From Deltaproteobacteria bacterium (lineage in GTDB: Bacteria > Myxococcota_A > UBA9042): a DNA stretch of 64,000 bases. The notes beneath the pieces were generated by a model. That model worked only from the letters and a program-made list of their open reading frames with translations, did no database searches and was not told where the DNA came from. The stretch's first letter is position 1. Each line of letters starts with the position of its first letter. The stretch spans positions 62,001 to 126,000 of the forward strand of contig VGRO01000001.1 in the NCBI GenBank assembly GCA_016875335.1, in the 5' to 3' direction. This document shows positions 1 to 7,737 of this stretch, piece by piece. A program made the position numbers and the translations under genes.

Positions 1-380
1 TGCAAGATGCGGAACGGTTTGCCCTTCTTGAGGGCCGCCCCAGCGGCAAGGGTGCCGGTCCTGCTGCCGAGGTCCTCGACCGTCACCGTACCGGCGTCAT
101 GGCGCACTTTGCAGTGGACCTCGGACACCGACCTGTCTTGCAGCCGCACGTCTGCCGTAGCGGCGCTGCCGACGACAATCTCGGGCTTGTCGAGCGACCA
201 GGTCTGCTTGCCGTCGCTGGTCGCCAGTTTGCCCCACACCGGGCCCTTCGCGGCTGGGGCGGGGTCGGCAAGGGCGGTGGTCGCGCCCGCGACGCAGCCG
301 AGGGCCACAGCGGTCAGCACGCGCAGCAAACGGGTCGGGTCGCGAAGCACTGCGGTCAGGATGCGAAGCAAGGGCACCAT
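1..380 (-). CDS. FHA-domain protein, C-terminus beyond the window edge
   Basis: The reading frame runs leftwards from ATG at 380 and is still open at base 1, so only the first 126 residues are visible. Residues 1-40 look like a signal peptide or membrane anchor: a basic start, a hydrophobic stretch (VLTAVALGCVAGATTALA) and an Ala-x-Ala-like end. Residues 50-126 match an FHA phosphopeptide-binding domain, with W-S-L, I-V-V-G-S, the strand ADVRLQDRSVSEVHCKV (the usual R/S/H positions are V-R-L, S and H), VEDLGSRTGT and a final G-x-x-L-x-x-G. FHA domains bind phosphothreonine peptides; an exported or periplasmic one is less usual, and a membrane anchor facing the cytoplasm is the alternative. 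It lies 88 bases downstream of the spermidine-synthase-like gene on the same strand. The domain call is firm; the topology is inferred. Confidence 0.8.
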   Translation of the reverse strand, partial: MVPLLRILTAVLRDPTRLLRVLTAVALGCVAGATTALADPAPAAKGPVWGKLATSDGKQTWSLDKPEIVVGSAATADVRLQDRSVSEVHCKVRHDAGTVTVEDLGSRTGTLAAGAALKKGKPFRIL

Positions 381-468
381 GCAGGACTCCCACCCGCCAC
401 GTGGTGCGGGCGCGCAACGATGCGCCATGCCGGCCGCAAGCGTCAAGGCAGAATCGGCGCAATCGCGG

Positions 469-2850
469 TCACGCGGTCTCTTGCGCCGCGGGAACCGGCA
501 GAAGACCAGCGAGCGCGGTCAACGCGTAGACCGCGGCGCCGGCCAAGAAGGTCGCGGCGAACCCAAAGCTCATGCAGCACAGCGCCGCTGCGCACGACCC
601 GACGACCGAGGCAAAGCCGTTCAGGCCCCACGCCCATGGAACCAGCCGCGGCGCCGTGGCGGCCAGGCGCGACATGCCCAGCGGCATCAGCATCCCGAGC
701 ACGAAGCCGATGACGCCGACCAGCACCAAGGTGACGGCGACCTTGACGGCGAACTCAGCCTCTTGGCTGGCCTCGAGCACCCAGCCATGCAGCGCGTTCG
801 ACACCAAGAGCACAACCACCGCCACGGCTGCGGCCACCGCCACGGTCTTGGGCCGTGCACCGACGTCGCCACGGGTGAAGCGGGCGGCGAAGAACGAACC
901 AAGGCCGGCACCGACCAGCAAGCCTGCGAGCACGGCCGTCAGGGCGTGGGTCGGGTGACCGAGGTACAGGACAAAGCGCTGCATCATGCTGACCTCGACC
1001 AGCATGAAGCCAATGCCCAGCCCCAAGTAATACGGCATCGCCCGCAGCGCCGCGCCGGGGTTTGCGCCCAACGCCGCCCGGCCGCCGCGCCACAAGGGCA
1101 AAAGCAAACACGCAGAACCGAGCACGATAGCCAGGATCAGCATCTCCAAGAGCATGAACTCACCATTGAGCATCAGCACGGTCGGGTGCTTGATCAAGGT
1201 GCCCAAGGTGTCGTGGTGTGGCCGGTAGAAGAAGAACGGCCAGTCGTCGGTCGACGGCCGCAGTTCGTAGTGTTGGTCGCGGCTCGCGTTGGCGACGGGG
1301 TCGTCGGCGCGCGCGATCTCGGCGTAGCGGGTCGGCGTGGGCCGCCGCGGGTCGTGCAACCAGTCGAAGCCAGCCTTCTGGGCTTGGTCGCGCAGCGCCT
1401 GCACCGCCGTTTCGTCGAATGGCGAGCGCCGAAAAAGCACGTTGGCCGCGCGCGCCGACTCGGAACCGGTGTGGTGACTGCTCAAGATCGCGATGTGCGC
1501 CGCCGGGTTGGCGATGCCGAGGTTCTTGGCGGCCGCGTGCATCATCGTCAACAGGCGCACCACCTCGTCGCCCTCCCAGCGGATCATCATCAGCACGCCG
1601 TCAGGGGTCAGGTGGCCTACGTACTCCTCGATGGCTTGTCGGGTGTAGAGGTTGTTTTCCGACGCGGCGAACGCCCCTGCGGCTGTGGCTGCCCACGTAT
1701 CGACCAGCGACAACTGGATGGTGTCGTAGCGGTCTTTGCTGCGGCGCACAAATGTACGGCCGTCTTGCACGTGCACCGTCAGGTCGGGGCGCTCGTACAA
1801 CCGGCCGCTGTACTCGGCGAACTGGCCGCGCATCACGGCGTTGGCGATGAGCGGGTTGATCTCGACGGCATCGACGCGCTGCATGCCGTGCATGAACGCC
1901 GTCAAGATGTCGCGGCCACCGCCAGCGCCGATGACCAGGCCCCGGCCCTTGGGTGCGCCGTGGTAGCCGACGGCCGTCAGCTCGTAGCGCAGGAATTCGT
2001 GGCCTTCGGGTCCCGACTTGGGCATCACTGGCGTCGCCGCCGAGGCGTCGATGTCCATCATGTGGCCGGTGACCACCGGCCCCTTGTAGTTGGGCCCGAG
2101 CGCCCACGGACCCATCGGCTGTTCGTACACGGCGATGCGGCTCAGCGCGTTCCAGCCTTCGAACAGCACGACGTCGCCGATGCGCCCCTTGGGCTTCTTG
2201 AGGTGCAATGTCCCCGCCGCAAGGTCCAGGCCGACGAGCGCGAGGCACGCCGCCACCACACCCAGGGTAGCGAGCCTCTCGCGCTTGTGCATGGCCGGGT
2301 AGGCCAAGAAAAGGCACACTGGACCGCATAAGGCCGACGCGACCACCGCAGCCGGGCCGCCCAGCGACACCAGCAGCGGCACCACCAGCAGCCCCGCCAC
2401 GCCCGCCGCCGCCAGATCCGCCGCGTACAGCCGCGCGAACTGCGCGCGATGGTGGGTGAAAAGCAACGTCAGCACCAAGCCGCCGAAATAGAACGGCACC
2501 ACGCCCACCGCGTACACGCACGCCAGGATCAGCAACCGCTTCCACGAGAAGTCGAGCGACACGCCGTAGCGAACCAACAGCATCAGCGCACCCACGGTGG
2601 TTGCCGCGAACAGCAGTCCGCTGCGCTGGATGTCGCCATCGGCCCGCTCGGCCGTAAATCGCCCCGGCGCCAGCGACACCCGCACCCCCGCGGCCGCAAG
2701 CCCCAACATGCCGATGGAAATCGCCGCGAACGCGAAGTGGTGGTAGAGCGTGACCGAAAACAGCCGGGTCAGCAGTACCTCGAGCAGAAAAATCGACGCG
2801 GCGATGCCGGCCACCGCAAGCGCGGGTCGACGGGGTGCGGTGGAATCCAT
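469..2850 (-). CDS. Membrane-bound spermidine-synthase-like protein
   Basis: A 793-residue protein with several hydrophobic segments in the first 215 residues and again after about residue 560. A soluble Rossmann methyltransferase-fold domain lies between them. That domain shows the polyamine-synthase/SAM-like signature GAGGGRD at 308-314, the acidic VDAVEIN strand end at about 330 and VQDGRTF further on, as in the spermidine synthase superfamily. Long membrane versions of this family occur widely in bacteria and have no agreed substrate; aminopropyl transfer is not shown. I start at ATG 2850 (MDSTAPRRPA, followed directly by the first membrane helix). The reading frame stays open upstream to 2961, but that extension runs into a dispersed repeat and adds proline- and arginine-rich sequence without family resemblance. 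The FHA gene follows on the same strand. Confidence 0.8.
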   Translation of the reverse strand: MDSTAPRRPALAVAGIAASIFLLEVLLTRLFSVTLYHHFAFAAISIGMLGLAAAGVRVSLAPGRFTAERADGDIQRSGLLFAATTVGALMLLVRYGVSLDFSWKRLLILACVYAVGVVPFYFGGLVLTLLFTHHRAQFARLYAADLAAAGVAGLLVVPLLVSLGGPAAVVASALCGPVCLFLAYPAMHKRERLATLGVVAACLALVGLDLAAGTLHLKKPKGRIGDVVLFEGWNALSRIAVYEQPMGPWALGPNYKGPVVTGHMMDIDASAATPVMPKSGPEGHEFLRYELTAVGYHGAPKGRGLVIGAGGGRDILTAFMHGMQRVDAVEINPLIANAVMRGQFAEYSGRLYERPDLTVHVQDGRTFVRRSKDRYDTIQLSLVDTWAATAAGAFAASENNLYTRQAIEEYVGHLTPDGVLMMIRWEGDEVVRLLTMMHAAAKNLGIANPAAHIAILSSHHTGSESARAANVLFRRSPFDETAVQALRDQAQKAGFDWLHDPRRPTPTRYAEIARADDPVANASRDQHYELRPSTDDWPFFFYRPHHDTLGTLIKHPTVLMLNGEFMLLEMLILAIVLGSACLLLPLWRGGRAALGANPGAALRAMPYYLGLGIGFMLVEVSMMQRFVLYLGHPTHALTAVLAGLLVGAGLGSFFAARFTRGDVGARPKTVAVAAAVAVVVLLVSNALHGWVLEASQEAEFAVKVAVTLVLVGVIGFVLGMLMPLGMSRLAATAPRLVPWAWGLNGFASVVGSCAAALCCMSFGFAATFLAGAAVYALTALAGLLPVPAAQETA

Positions 2851-2951
2851 CGGTTGGTGACCTTGGCGGCGGCGCGTCAGAGCGGCGGGTTGCGAAGGGT
2901 AGGGGCATCCGCGGTGGTTGTCGAGGACGGGCAGGGTCGGGGTCAGGACGG

Positions 2952-2990
2952 CCCCCCCCATTGTTCAACTACATAAAACAACAACAGAAC
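2952..2990 (-). repeat. Dispersed CCCCCCATTGTTCAG element, copy 1
   Basis: Eight C (2952-2959), then ATTGTTCA and an imperfect dyad, then an A/T-rich tail. This copy is divergent after GTTCA (CTACAT in place of GATCCA). The family layout on this strand is C-run (4-13), ATTGTTCAG, N5, TGAA, then A/T-rich sequence often ending GCAGAAAA. Here strand '-' means that, read on the minus strand, the copy ends CTGAACAATGGGG-like. It lies 100 bases upstream of the 2850 start. The gap 2851-3248 holds this copy and copies 2 and 3 and no recognisable gene. Confidence 0.8.
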
Positions 2991-3033
2991 CGAGTCATGG
3001 CCGGTTGCCCCGCCCGCGCAACCGAGAAAGCGC

Positions 3034-3064
3034 CACCAATTCAAGGATCTGAACAATGGGGGGG
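3034..3064 (+). repeat. Dispersed element, copy 2
   Basis: Reads TTCAAGGATCTGAACAAT followed by seven G (3058-3064). It contains the TTCA-N6-TGAA dyad. It is oriented opposite to copy 1, so the two A/T-rich ends face each other about 45 bases apart. Confidence 0.85.
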
Positions 3065-3204
3065 TCTGGAAGAACATCCAAATTCAACAACTTGCGTCAA
3101 ACGGTGATCCCAGCCGTGGGGCCGCGCTGCGACTGCGCGTCCCGGTCGGCGAGCAAGCCTGTGGAGGCTGAGCAATGCGAACGTTGAAGACCGAGGTCCA
3201 CCTT

Positions 3205-3233
3205 AGATTTCAACGGCCTGAACAATGGGGGGG
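3205..3233 (+). repeat. Dispersed element, copy 3
   Basis: Reads TTCAACGGCCTGAACAAT followed by seven G (3227-3233). The G-run ends 15 bases from the stop codon of the MCE gene (3249), so it faces that gene's 3' end. Confidence 0.85.
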
Positions 3234-3248
3234 ATCGGCCTGTGCGGC

Positions 3249-4469
3249 CTATTCGGTCTCGGCGGCCTTGGGCTTGTCCTCTTTGGCGCGGTCGAGTTCC
3301 TTGCGGGCGTCGCTCGCCTTGCCTTCCAAGTACCAGGTCTTCTGCATGGCCTTGAGCACGACCACCGCCTCGCGCAGCGTTGCCGTGAGTTCTTTGGTGA
3401 TGTGGGGGATTTCCGGGGCGATGCGGCCGGTTTGTTCGGCCAGCGTGGCGACGTTGTCCAGGATGCGTGCAAGCTTCTTTTCGTCGGTCAGGCGCTCCAT
3501 GGCGCCGATGAGCCGTTCGACTTTTCCGTCGGCCAGCAGCCTGTCTGCGTTGGTCAGCACCGAAGTGGCCGGGCCTTTCTCGCCAAGCAGCGCATCCAAC
3601 CGGCCGACCAGCGCCTCGCTGCGGTCGATGAGGCGATTGATCTTCTGCGGATCCAGCACTTCGGCCGCGCCGCGCACGAACTTGCGGGCGGCAGGATCTG
3701 CGAGTAGCTGCTCGGCCGCGACCACGGTCCGTCGCAGCGCGGGATCGGCGAGCAGGCGGTGCGCGGCAGCTAGCGTCTCGCGCAGCGCCGAATCGTGCAA
3801 CAGGTCGTCCAGCCCCTGCAGCGCACCCGGCAGCGCCGGGTGCTTGACCAGCGCAGTGATCGGCGTGCCGACGTCGCCCAACAGCTTGTCCAGCTTGTCC
3901 AGCAGGGGCCCCAGCCGGTCGAAGGCCGCCACCAAGCGATCAAGGCGGTCGTTCTCCTCCAACTTCTGCATCAACTTTTCGACCGCCGAGATCGCCCGGT
4001 TGGCTGTCTTGAGGTAGGTGCCGAAGTCCAAATCGGCTACGGCGTCCAGAATGTCGACGGGTTCGTGAACGGGCAGCCACGCGCCATCGGCCAAAGGCTT
4101 GCTGGCCGCCGATGGCGGCGTGGTCAAGTGGATGCGCTTTTCGCCGATGCCGAGCAGGCGACGCACCACGGCCTTGCTGCCCGGCCGCACTCGATGGGCG
4201 TGGCCGGCCAGGAGCACCAGCTCGACCGTGACCTTGCCGTCGTCGGTGATGCGCAGTTCGCCGATTTCACCGACCTCGACGCCGCTCAGCAGCACCGGCG
4301 ATCCAGTGCGCAGCCCGTCGCCGCGCTCGACCTGGGCGAAGTACCGCACGCGCGCCGCCAGCCAGCGGTTGTGGACTGCGGCACCCACGAAAAACGCGAC
4401 GACCAGCGCCACCGTGCCCAGCAGGAACAGCCCGGCAATGCGCTCGCGGGTGGTCAAGAAGATCTTCAC
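3249..4469 (-). CDS. MCE (MlaD-like) lipid-transport substrate-binding protein
   Basis: A 406-residue protein with one N-terminal membrane helix (about residues 9-28, GLFLLGTVALVVAFFVGAA). An MCE domain at about 38-118 follows, recognisable by the strand VRYFAQVERGDGLRTGSPV, the motif GVEVGEIGEL and the end LGIGEKRIHLTTP. The rest is long amphipathic helix with repeated 'LLADPA' and 'LLGDVGTP' segments, as in MCE proteins that form hexameric tunnels across the periplasm. It is the last gene of a four-gene operon after a small membrane protein, the permease and the ATPase-like protein. GTG at 4469 overlaps the upstream stop as GTGA, indicating translational coupling. MCE proteins are anchored in the inner membrane and carry phospholipid between membranes; the direction is unknown here. 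Confidence 0.88.
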   Translation of the reverse strand: MKIFLTTRERIAGLFLLGTVALVVAFFVGAAVHNRWLAARVRYFAQVERGDGLRTGSPVLLSGVEVGEIGELRITDDGKVTVELVLLAGHAHRVRPGSKAVVRRLLGIGEKRIHLTTPPSAASKPLADGAWLPVHEPVDILDAVADLDFGTYLKTANRAISAVEKLMQKLEENDRLDRLVAAFDRLGPLLDKLDKLLGDVGTPITALVKHPALPGALQGLDDLLHDSALRETLAAAHRLLADPALRRTVVAAEQLLADPAARKFVRGAAEVLDPQKINRLIDRSEALVGRLDALLGEKGPATSVLTNADRLLADGKVERLIGAMERLTDEKKLARILDNVATLAEQTGRIAPEIPHITKELTATLREAVVVLKAMQKTWYLEGKASDARKELDRAKEDKPKAAETE

Positions 4470-5161
4470 GCCGTACCGCCGGACGCTTCTGCAACGCAAC
4501 CGTAGACGTGCGCACCCACTTCGCACAGAACGGCCGTCAGGGCGCCATTGGGCCGTGAAAGGCACGCGGCCAGCGCACATTCGCCGGCCGAAGCGCGGCC
4601 CACCAGACTGCGCCAGGTCGCCGACAGCCCGGACGACGCCTCGAAATCGCCGACGCCCTCGACGACGAGCCAGGTCGGCCCGAGCGCCACGGCCCGGGCC
4701 GCGCATGTTCGGAAGCGCGTTGTGCCGTCGACCTCGTGCGGGCGCAGGGCCGCTACGCGCTCGAGTTGGAATTCGGCCAGCAAGGCCTGCACGCGGGCCG
4801 CCTCTGCCCTGGCGTCGAGTTTGCCGTGGGTCGCAATCGGCAGCGCGATGTTGTCGCGAAGCGTGCGGTTGGACAACAGCCCGCCGCGGCCCTGCACGAG
4901 CCCGATGCGGTGGCGAGTGCGCAATAGGTCGACGTAACCGCGGGCGGCCACCGCTTCACCAAAAAGTGCCAGGGTACCGGCAAGCGGGAAGGCGACCGTG
5001 GCCAGCACGCGGGCAATCGCAGCGGCGAATTCACCTTCGGCCGCGCCGCCCTGCGGCTCGAAAACTGCGATGTCGCCCGCCATGAAGTCGAACGGCGGCG
5101 CCCTCAGGCGCAGGCCGCCCGCCTCGCAGACCAACCCATCGACGGCTGCGGCGATGCTCAC
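4466..5161 (-). CDS. MlaF-position ABC ATPase that has lost its catalytic motifs
   Basis: By position (between the MlaE permease and the MCE protein, overlapping both by 4 bases) and by overall pattern this 231-residue protein is the Mla ABC ATPase. The Q-loop region is still clear: RIGLVQGRGGLLSNRTLRDN at about 85-104, matching the family's 'IG-V-Q...L-...TVRENI'. But where Walker A (GxxGxGKS/T) should be, residues 34-45 read FEPQGGAAEGEF, with no lysine. Where LSGGQ should be, residues 142-147 read HEVDGT. Where Walker B should be, residues 165-172 read LVVEGVGD, without the paired D-E. The frame is continuous with normal codon use, so this looks like a retained protein with lost chemistry, not a sequencing slip. 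ATP hydrolysis is therefore doubtful. GTG 5161 is the start. Confidence 0.75.
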   Translation of the reverse strand: MSIAAAVDGLVCEAGGLRLRAPPFDFMAGDIAVFEPQGGAAEGEFAAAIARVLATVAFPLAGTLALFGEAVAARGYVDLLRTRHRIGLVQGRGGLLSNRTLRDNIALPIATHGKLDARAEAARVQALLAEFQLERVAALRPHEVDGTTRFRTCAARAVALGPTWLVVEGVGDFEASSGLSATWRSLVGRASAGECALAACLSRPNGALTAVLCEVGAHVYGCVAEASGGTA

Positions 5162-5988
5162 AGCACCCCCATGAAGATCGACGAACCCGTGCCGGTCAGG
5201 AATACCGCGACCGTCACCGCGCCGTGCAGACCGACCAGATACACCAAGGCGTGCAGCGCCGCTTTGGACACCGCGACGGGCACTTCGGTGGGTGACGTGC
5301 CGACGTCCATGCCCTGGTAGCACGCGATCAGGAATACGCCCAGACCGCCCAGCACGATCTTGGTCAGGAACGCCGCGAGGTCCACCGGCGACGTCGCCGA
5401 GAACACCGCCCCGAGGAACACCGCCGCGGGCAGGCTGACCAGCAGTTGCGCGATCGCGAAGCCACCGACCAGTGCCGCGGCGCTGAATACTACGCTCAAC
5501 CCGAAAAGCGACAAGAGACCGCCCAGCAGCCGCGGGGCGACCAACTGGCGCATGGGCGGGATGCCCATCACCTCCAAAGCCTCGATTTCGCGCTGGACGC
5601 GCATCGACCCTATCTCGGCCGCAATCGCCGTCACCGAGCGCACGATGACGATGATGCCGGTCAAGAGCGGGGCGACTTCGCGCAGGACGACCACTGTGAT
5701 CGTGCGCCCGAGGCTGTCGGCGCCGGACAACGCGCCCAGACCGCTCACGCCCTCGACGATGGCGAACAGGCCCACGACAAGCGCCAGCGTGACCACGGGC
5801 CCGATGGCCTGCACGGCGGTGAAATAGACCTGCAGCGCGACTTGCCGCCAGAAGTCGCGCTGACCGAGATCCCGGCAGATCCACGGGGTCTTGATCGACA
5901 AGTACAAGAACGCAAGCAAGAACCAAGCGTAGCGCACCAGCCCGATCGCCGCAGCGCCGACCTCGTCCAGCCAACTCAGACGCGCCAC
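5158..5988 (-). CDS. mlaE: MlaE-family ABC permease
   Basis: A 276-residue permease with about five to six hydrophobic segments. It carries the family's conserved cytoplasmic region: VLREVAPLLTGIIVIVRSVTAIAAEIGSM, then QREIEALEVMGIPPMRQLVAPR, which is the MlaE/YrbE motif with the conserved E-A-L-x-x-M-G-x-x-P. MlaE dimers sit in the inner membrane and pass phospholipid to the MCE tunnel. GTG 5988 gives the start (VARLSWLDEVG) and overlaps the upstream gene by 13 bases. The stop at 5158 overlaps the ATPase-like gene as GTGA. The permease keeps its conserved residues although the ATPase partner does not. Confidence 0.88.
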   Translation of the reverse strand: MARLSWLDEVGAAAIGLVRYAWFLLAFLYLSIKTPWICRDLGQRDFWRQVALQVYFTAVQAIGPVVTLALVVGLFAIVEGVSGLGALSGADSLGRTITVVVLREVAPLLTGIIVIVRSVTAIAAEIGSMRVQREIEALEVMGIPPMRQLVAPRLLGGLLSLFGLSVVFSAAALVGGFAIAQLLVSLPAAVFLGAVFSATSPVDLAAFLTKIVLGGLGVFLIACYQGMDVGTSPTEVPVAVSKAALHALVYLVGLHGAVTVAVFLTGTGSSIFMGVL

Positions 5989-6539
5989 GCGCCACCGCTG
6001 CCCCGGTCCAGGTCGTCGAGATACTCGCCTGCGACGCCCGCCGCGCGGGCTTGGTCGCGATCGATGCGCACCACCCGCACCAGTGGCCCCACGACGGCCA
6101 CGGCCACCAGGCCGCCCAGCACCAGCGCAAGGCCGCCCAGCAGTTGTGCAGCCGCACTGCCGCCGCGCGCCGAGCAACCGGACACCATCGCGACGAGCCC
6201 GAGGACGAATGCGCCCCACGCCGCGAGGAGGCGGTTGGTGCGGGCGTCGGCGTGCTCCCGGCACAGGCCGACTTCGATGCGGGTGCGCCGTCGGACCAGA
6301 AGCGCCACCACGATGTAGGGGATCGGCCCGAGCAGCAGGACCAAGTACCAGCCTGCGGCGTGCCAATACAACTCGCGACGGTACCGGCGCGTCACTGGGC
6401 CATTGCAGCGCAGGCACCGATCCGGCCACTGTGCGCCGAGCCGCCAGACCAGGTGGTCGCCGTCGCGCCAGACGCCGGTCGGGTCGAACACGCCCAAGCG
6501 CGAATCGACAGCGGGTGGGGCATAAGGATTGGCGGTCAT
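5976..6539 (-). CDS. Small membrane protein with an N-terminal zinc-ribbon-like CxxC
   Basis: A 187-residue protein of unknown function starting MTANPYAPPAV at 6539. A CxxC pair (DRCLRCNG, about residues 44-47) is followed by four or so hydrophobic segments in two blocks: GWYLVLLLGPIPYIVVALLV, then AFVLGLVAMV and LLGGLALVLGGLVAVAVVG. The 'NPYAPP' start followed by a short integral membrane domain is common in hypothetical proteins of Planctomycetes and Deltaproteobacteria. It overlaps the permease start by 13 bases and is probably the first gene of the Mla-like operon, so it may assist the transporter. That role is inferred from position only. Confidence 0.65.
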   Translation of the reverse strand: MTANPYAPPAVDSRLGVFDPTGVWRDGDHLVWRLGAQWPDRCLRCNGPVTRRYRRELYWHAAGWYLVLLLGPIPYIVVALLVRRRTRIEVGLCREHADARTNRLLAAWGAFVLGLVAMVSGCSARGGSAAAQLLGGLALVLGGLVAVAVVGPLVRVVRIDRDQARAAGVAGEYLDDLDRGSGGAWRV

Positions 6540-6612
6540 CGGCACACGCTCGGGCCCGTCGGCCGATCGGCATGATGCCGCAACTTCTCGGCGCCGCACA
6601 GGGCCGGCTCCG

Positions 6613-6642
6613 CTGACAGCCACCCGGCAATCGGCGTATCGT
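6613..6642 (+). promoter_or_regulatory. Candidate sigma-70 promoter of the DUF2270 gene
   Basis: CTGACA (6613-6618) and TATCGT (6637-6642) are separated by 18 bases and lie about 45 bases upstream of the ATG at 6688, in the divergent gap. A GGAG precedes that ATG. Matches to consensus are 5/6 and 4/6 by eye; no experiment supports it. Confidence 0.45.
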
Positions 6643-6687
6643 TGCCGCCGCGCACCCGGGATGCCGGGCAGTCCTGGAGTCCCCGCC

Positions 6688-7389
6688 ATGGCCAACGATC
6701 AGCACCCTGTGCCCCCTTCGCCGGCCTTTGAGGGTACGCCGCTTTCGCGCGCCGAGTACATCGCGGCAATGGTTCACTTCTACCGCGGCGAGATCTACCG
6801 CGCGACCCAATGGCGGCTGCGGCTGGACAACACCACCAACTGGGCAATCCTGTCGTGCACCGGCCTGGCCACGTTCACGCTGGGCGACCGCGCACACTCC
6901 CACGCGGCCATCTTGCTCGGCATGGGCCTGCTGCACACATTCATGGTCATCGAGGCGCGGCGATTTCGGTTCTTCGACGTGTGGCAGCAGCGCGTGCGGC
7001 TCATCGAGACCAACTTCTACGGCCCGTTGGTACGCCGGGACCTGCAGAGCCCGACCGCGGACTGGGGTCAGCAAATCGCCGACGACCTGCTGCGCCCCAC
7101 CTTCAAGATGAGCACGCGACAGGCTGTCCGCGCCCGGCTGACCCGCAACTACGGCGCCCTTTTCGCGCTGCTGATGGCCACTTGGCTGTGCAAGCTGGCG
7201 CTGCACCCCGGCGCTCTCGCCGACCAACCGTTGTACGCGCGCATGGCCGTCGGCGACCTGCCGTGGTGGGTGCCTGCGGCGCTGGTGACCGGCCAGTGGT
7301 TGTACCTGGGCGGCCTGTGGCTAGGAGTGCGTGGCATCGCTCCCGCCGAAGCCGACTACCGCGAGCGGCCCGACCTTGGCACCTTGTGA
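6688..7389 (+). CDS. DUF2270 family integral membrane protein
   Basis: A 233-residue protein matching the predicted integral membrane family DUF2270 by its hallmark run AMVHFYRGEIYRATQWRLRL followed by DNTTNWAI (residues 29-55). Further support comes from the later MEARRFRFFDVWQQRVRLIETNFYGP-like segment (here preceded by HTFMVIEARR). Four hydrophobic segments are visible: about 52-66, 72-92, 150-165 and 190-212. The function of the family is unknown. ATG 6688 has a GGAG eight bases upstream. It stands alone, divergent from the Mla-like operon and convergent with the Lcl genes. The gap after it holds three copies of the dispersed element. Confidence 0.8.
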   Translation: MANDQHPVPPSPAFEGTPLSRAEYIAAMVHFYRGEIYRATQWRLRLDNTTNWAILSCTGLATFTLGDRAHSHAAILLGMGLLHTFMVIEARRFRFFDVWQQRVRLIETNFYGPLVRRDLQSPTADWGQQIADDLLRPTFKMSTRQAVRARLTRNYGALFALLMATWLCKLALHPGALADQPLYARMAVGDLPWWVPAALVTGQWLYLGGLWLGVRGIAPAEADYRERPDLGTL

Positions 7390-7403
7390 CCGCAGAGACA
7401 GTC

Positions 7404-7448
7404 GATTGTTGTGCAGAATCATGGATCTGAATAATGGGGGGGGGGGGG
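7404..7448 (+). repeat. Dispersed element, copy 4 (13-G run)
   Basis: TTGTGCAG, then ATCATGGATCTGAATAAT, then thirteen G (7436-7448), the longest G-run of the family. The gap 7390-7737 between two convergent genes consists of copies 4, 5 and 6 separated by unrelated GC-rich sequence of about 100 and 85 bases. Confidence 0.9.
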
Positions 7449-7551
7449 ACCCCAAAACCCCCGGAACCCACGCGCCGCAGGCGGCAGCGCGCCCGCGCAG
7501 ACCGCCTCACGCGGACCGCCGGATGGCAGCCTTGCTGGATCGCGCATTGAA

Positions 7552-7590
7552 GATTGTTGTTCAGGATCATGGATCTGAACAATGGGGGGG
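7552..7590 (+). repeat. Dispersed element, copy 5 (perfect hairpin)
   Basis: TTGTTCAG, a 10-base loop, then CTGAACAA makes a perfect 8-bp inverted repeat, followed by T and seven G (7584-7590). Immediately after, TCGGTTCTGG is repeated twice in tandem. Confidence 0.9.
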
Positions 7591-7674
7591 TCGGTTCTGG
7601 TCGGTTCTGGCCCCGCATCCGGCCGCGCCCGGAAGGCGCTCCACAGCAGGCGCACTTCGATCGGCCACCTGCCC

Positions 7675-7716
7675 AATTGTTGCGCGAAATCATGGATCTG
7701 AACAATGGGGGGGGGG
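7675..7716 (+). repeat. Dispersed element, copy 6
   Basis: ATCATGGATCTGAACAAT followed by ten G (7707-7716). The run ends 22 bases from the stop of the small Lcl-domain gene on the other strand and faces its 3' end. Confidence 0.9.
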
Positions 7717-7737
7717 CGATCACCAGAGGGGTCGGGA

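Noticed and set aside
7..2331. Long plus-strand open frame opposite the spermidine-synthase-like gene
   Set aside because: It is the antisense of a clear family protein in GC-rich DNA; its product is rich in Arg, Gln and His with no domain.
7422..7448. Short open frames beginning ATGGATCTGAAC in the elements (M-D-L-N-N-G)
   Set aside because: They recur only because the element contains ATG; there is no ribosome binding site, and the sequences after the G-run are unrelated.
7404..7716. CRISPR-like array from repeated elements with unique spacers
   Set aside because: Spacer lengths vary widely (about 85-110 here and 10-150 elsewhere), copies occur in both orientations, they are scattered over 60 kb, and there are no cas genes.
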